5,577 nucleotides of DNA. It comes from DASSHC01 sp035693105 (GTDB lineage: Bacteria > Chloroflexota > Chloroflexia > Thermomicrobiales > Thermomicrobiaceae). The stretch spans positions 1-5,577 of the forward strand of contig DASSHC010000420.1 of the NCBI GenBank assembly GCA_035693105.1, given 5' to 3'. The notes beneath the pieces were generated by a model, which saw nothing but the letters and a program-made list of their open reading frames with translations, was not told where the DNA came from and did not search any database. Positions 5,283 to 5,577 of the stretch are shown piece by piece. The position numbers and the translations under genes were made by a program. Position 1 is the stretch's first letter. Each line of letters begins with the position of its first letter.

Positions 5283-5577
5283 TCAGCCCGCGCCGCGGAA
5301 TTCGGGCAGGCCGGCCTCGGCCGGCACCGGCCACAGCGCCCGCGCGCAGCGCCACTGGTCCACGAAGCGCCGCACGGCATCCTCGGCGTGGCCGGTGAGC
5401 TCGTGCGGCGCGGTGACAGGCCGGACCTCCAGCAGCAGACTCCGCCCGCCGGGGCGCAGGATAAGAGTGGCGAGCCAGGCGGGGAATGCCTCGGGAGGCG
5501 GGAAGTTGAGCCGCGCCGGCGCGCGAAAGAAGTCGAGCTTGGTGAGACCGGGCGCGTCGTCGTCGAGGAGCGTGACG
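5283..5577 (-). CDS. C-terminal part of unassigned, possibly acyltransferase-like protein
   Basis: An open frame enters from the right edge and ends at TGA 5285-5283, giving 97 residues without a start. G/C-rich third positions and the 9-nt gap to the next minus-strand ATG mark it as a real gene in the same operon. I do not recognise the family firmly. The segment DDDAPGLTKLDFFRAPARL, then RSLLLEVRPVTA and a terminal helix AEDAVRRFVDQW, follows the order of GDRDVLHRGMRVEFFGRPASL, RSLVRIAAPLELA and the closing helix of the neighbouring acyltransferase at similar spacing. It may thus be a second, divergent acyltransferase-like protein. The resemblance is short and by eye. The 5' part of the gene, where an HX4D/E motif would lie, is outside the window. 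Confidence 0.6.
   Translation of the reverse strand, partial: VTLLDDDAPGLTKLDFFRAPARLNFPPPEAFPAWLATLILRPGGRSLLLEVRPVTAPHELTGHAEDAVRRFVDQWRCARALWPVPAEAGLPEFRGAG

Noticed and set aside
4408..5355. Minus-strand open frame (315 codons) overlapping the acyltransferase in another frame
   Set aside because: The other frame carries clear acyltransferase motifs; this one is Pro/Arg/Ala/Gly-rich and is explained by codon bias.

Overview
This is a compact, GC-rich bacterial chromosome segment. G or C dominates third codon positions, and there is little intergenic DNA. It carries three complete genes and the 3' end of a fourth. The proteins point to a GC-rich, probably Chloroflexota-like bacterium (Thermomicrobia/Sphaerobacter type). 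The clues are the style of the GyrA sequence (for example SAGIVGEVL and PAAMRYTEARL), a bacterial XPB helicase, and a PatA-like rather than lipid A-type acyltransferase. This placement is inference from remembered family sequences, and an actinobacterial-type lineage is not excluded.

Layout, left to right. Bases 1-127 hold no recognisable gene; they contain short palindromes, a few hairpins and two short open frames that run off the left edge. The gene for DNA gyrase subunit A fills 128-2656 on the minus strand. A 158-bp divergent intergenic region (2657-2814) holds a good extended -10 promoter for gyrA and a perfect but isolated -35 hexamer for the opposite gene. An XPB/Rad25-type SF2 DNA helicase is on the plus strand (2815-4395). 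Its 3' end overlaps the 3' end of a convergent minus-strand gene for a lysophospholipid acyltransferase-family protein (4365-5273) by 31 bp. Nine bases upstream of that gene's start ends another minus-strand gene (5283 to beyond the right edge). Its visible 97 residues loosely resemble the C-terminal half of its acyltransferase neighbour.

Functionally these are two themes side by side. One is DNA topology and repair (gyrase A and XPB, divergently transcribed). The other is membrane lipid or glycolipid acylation (two minus-strand genes that look like an operon). Nothing ties them into one dedicated system, and I found no new defence, mobile or CRISPR-like system. The observations most worth a second look are Gly replacing the acidic residue of the acyltransferase HX4D/E motif, Ser and Thr at the E. 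coli Gly81 and Ser83 positions of GyrA, an XPB with a short linker and no Bax1-type partner in view, the revised gyrA start, and the convergent gene overlap.
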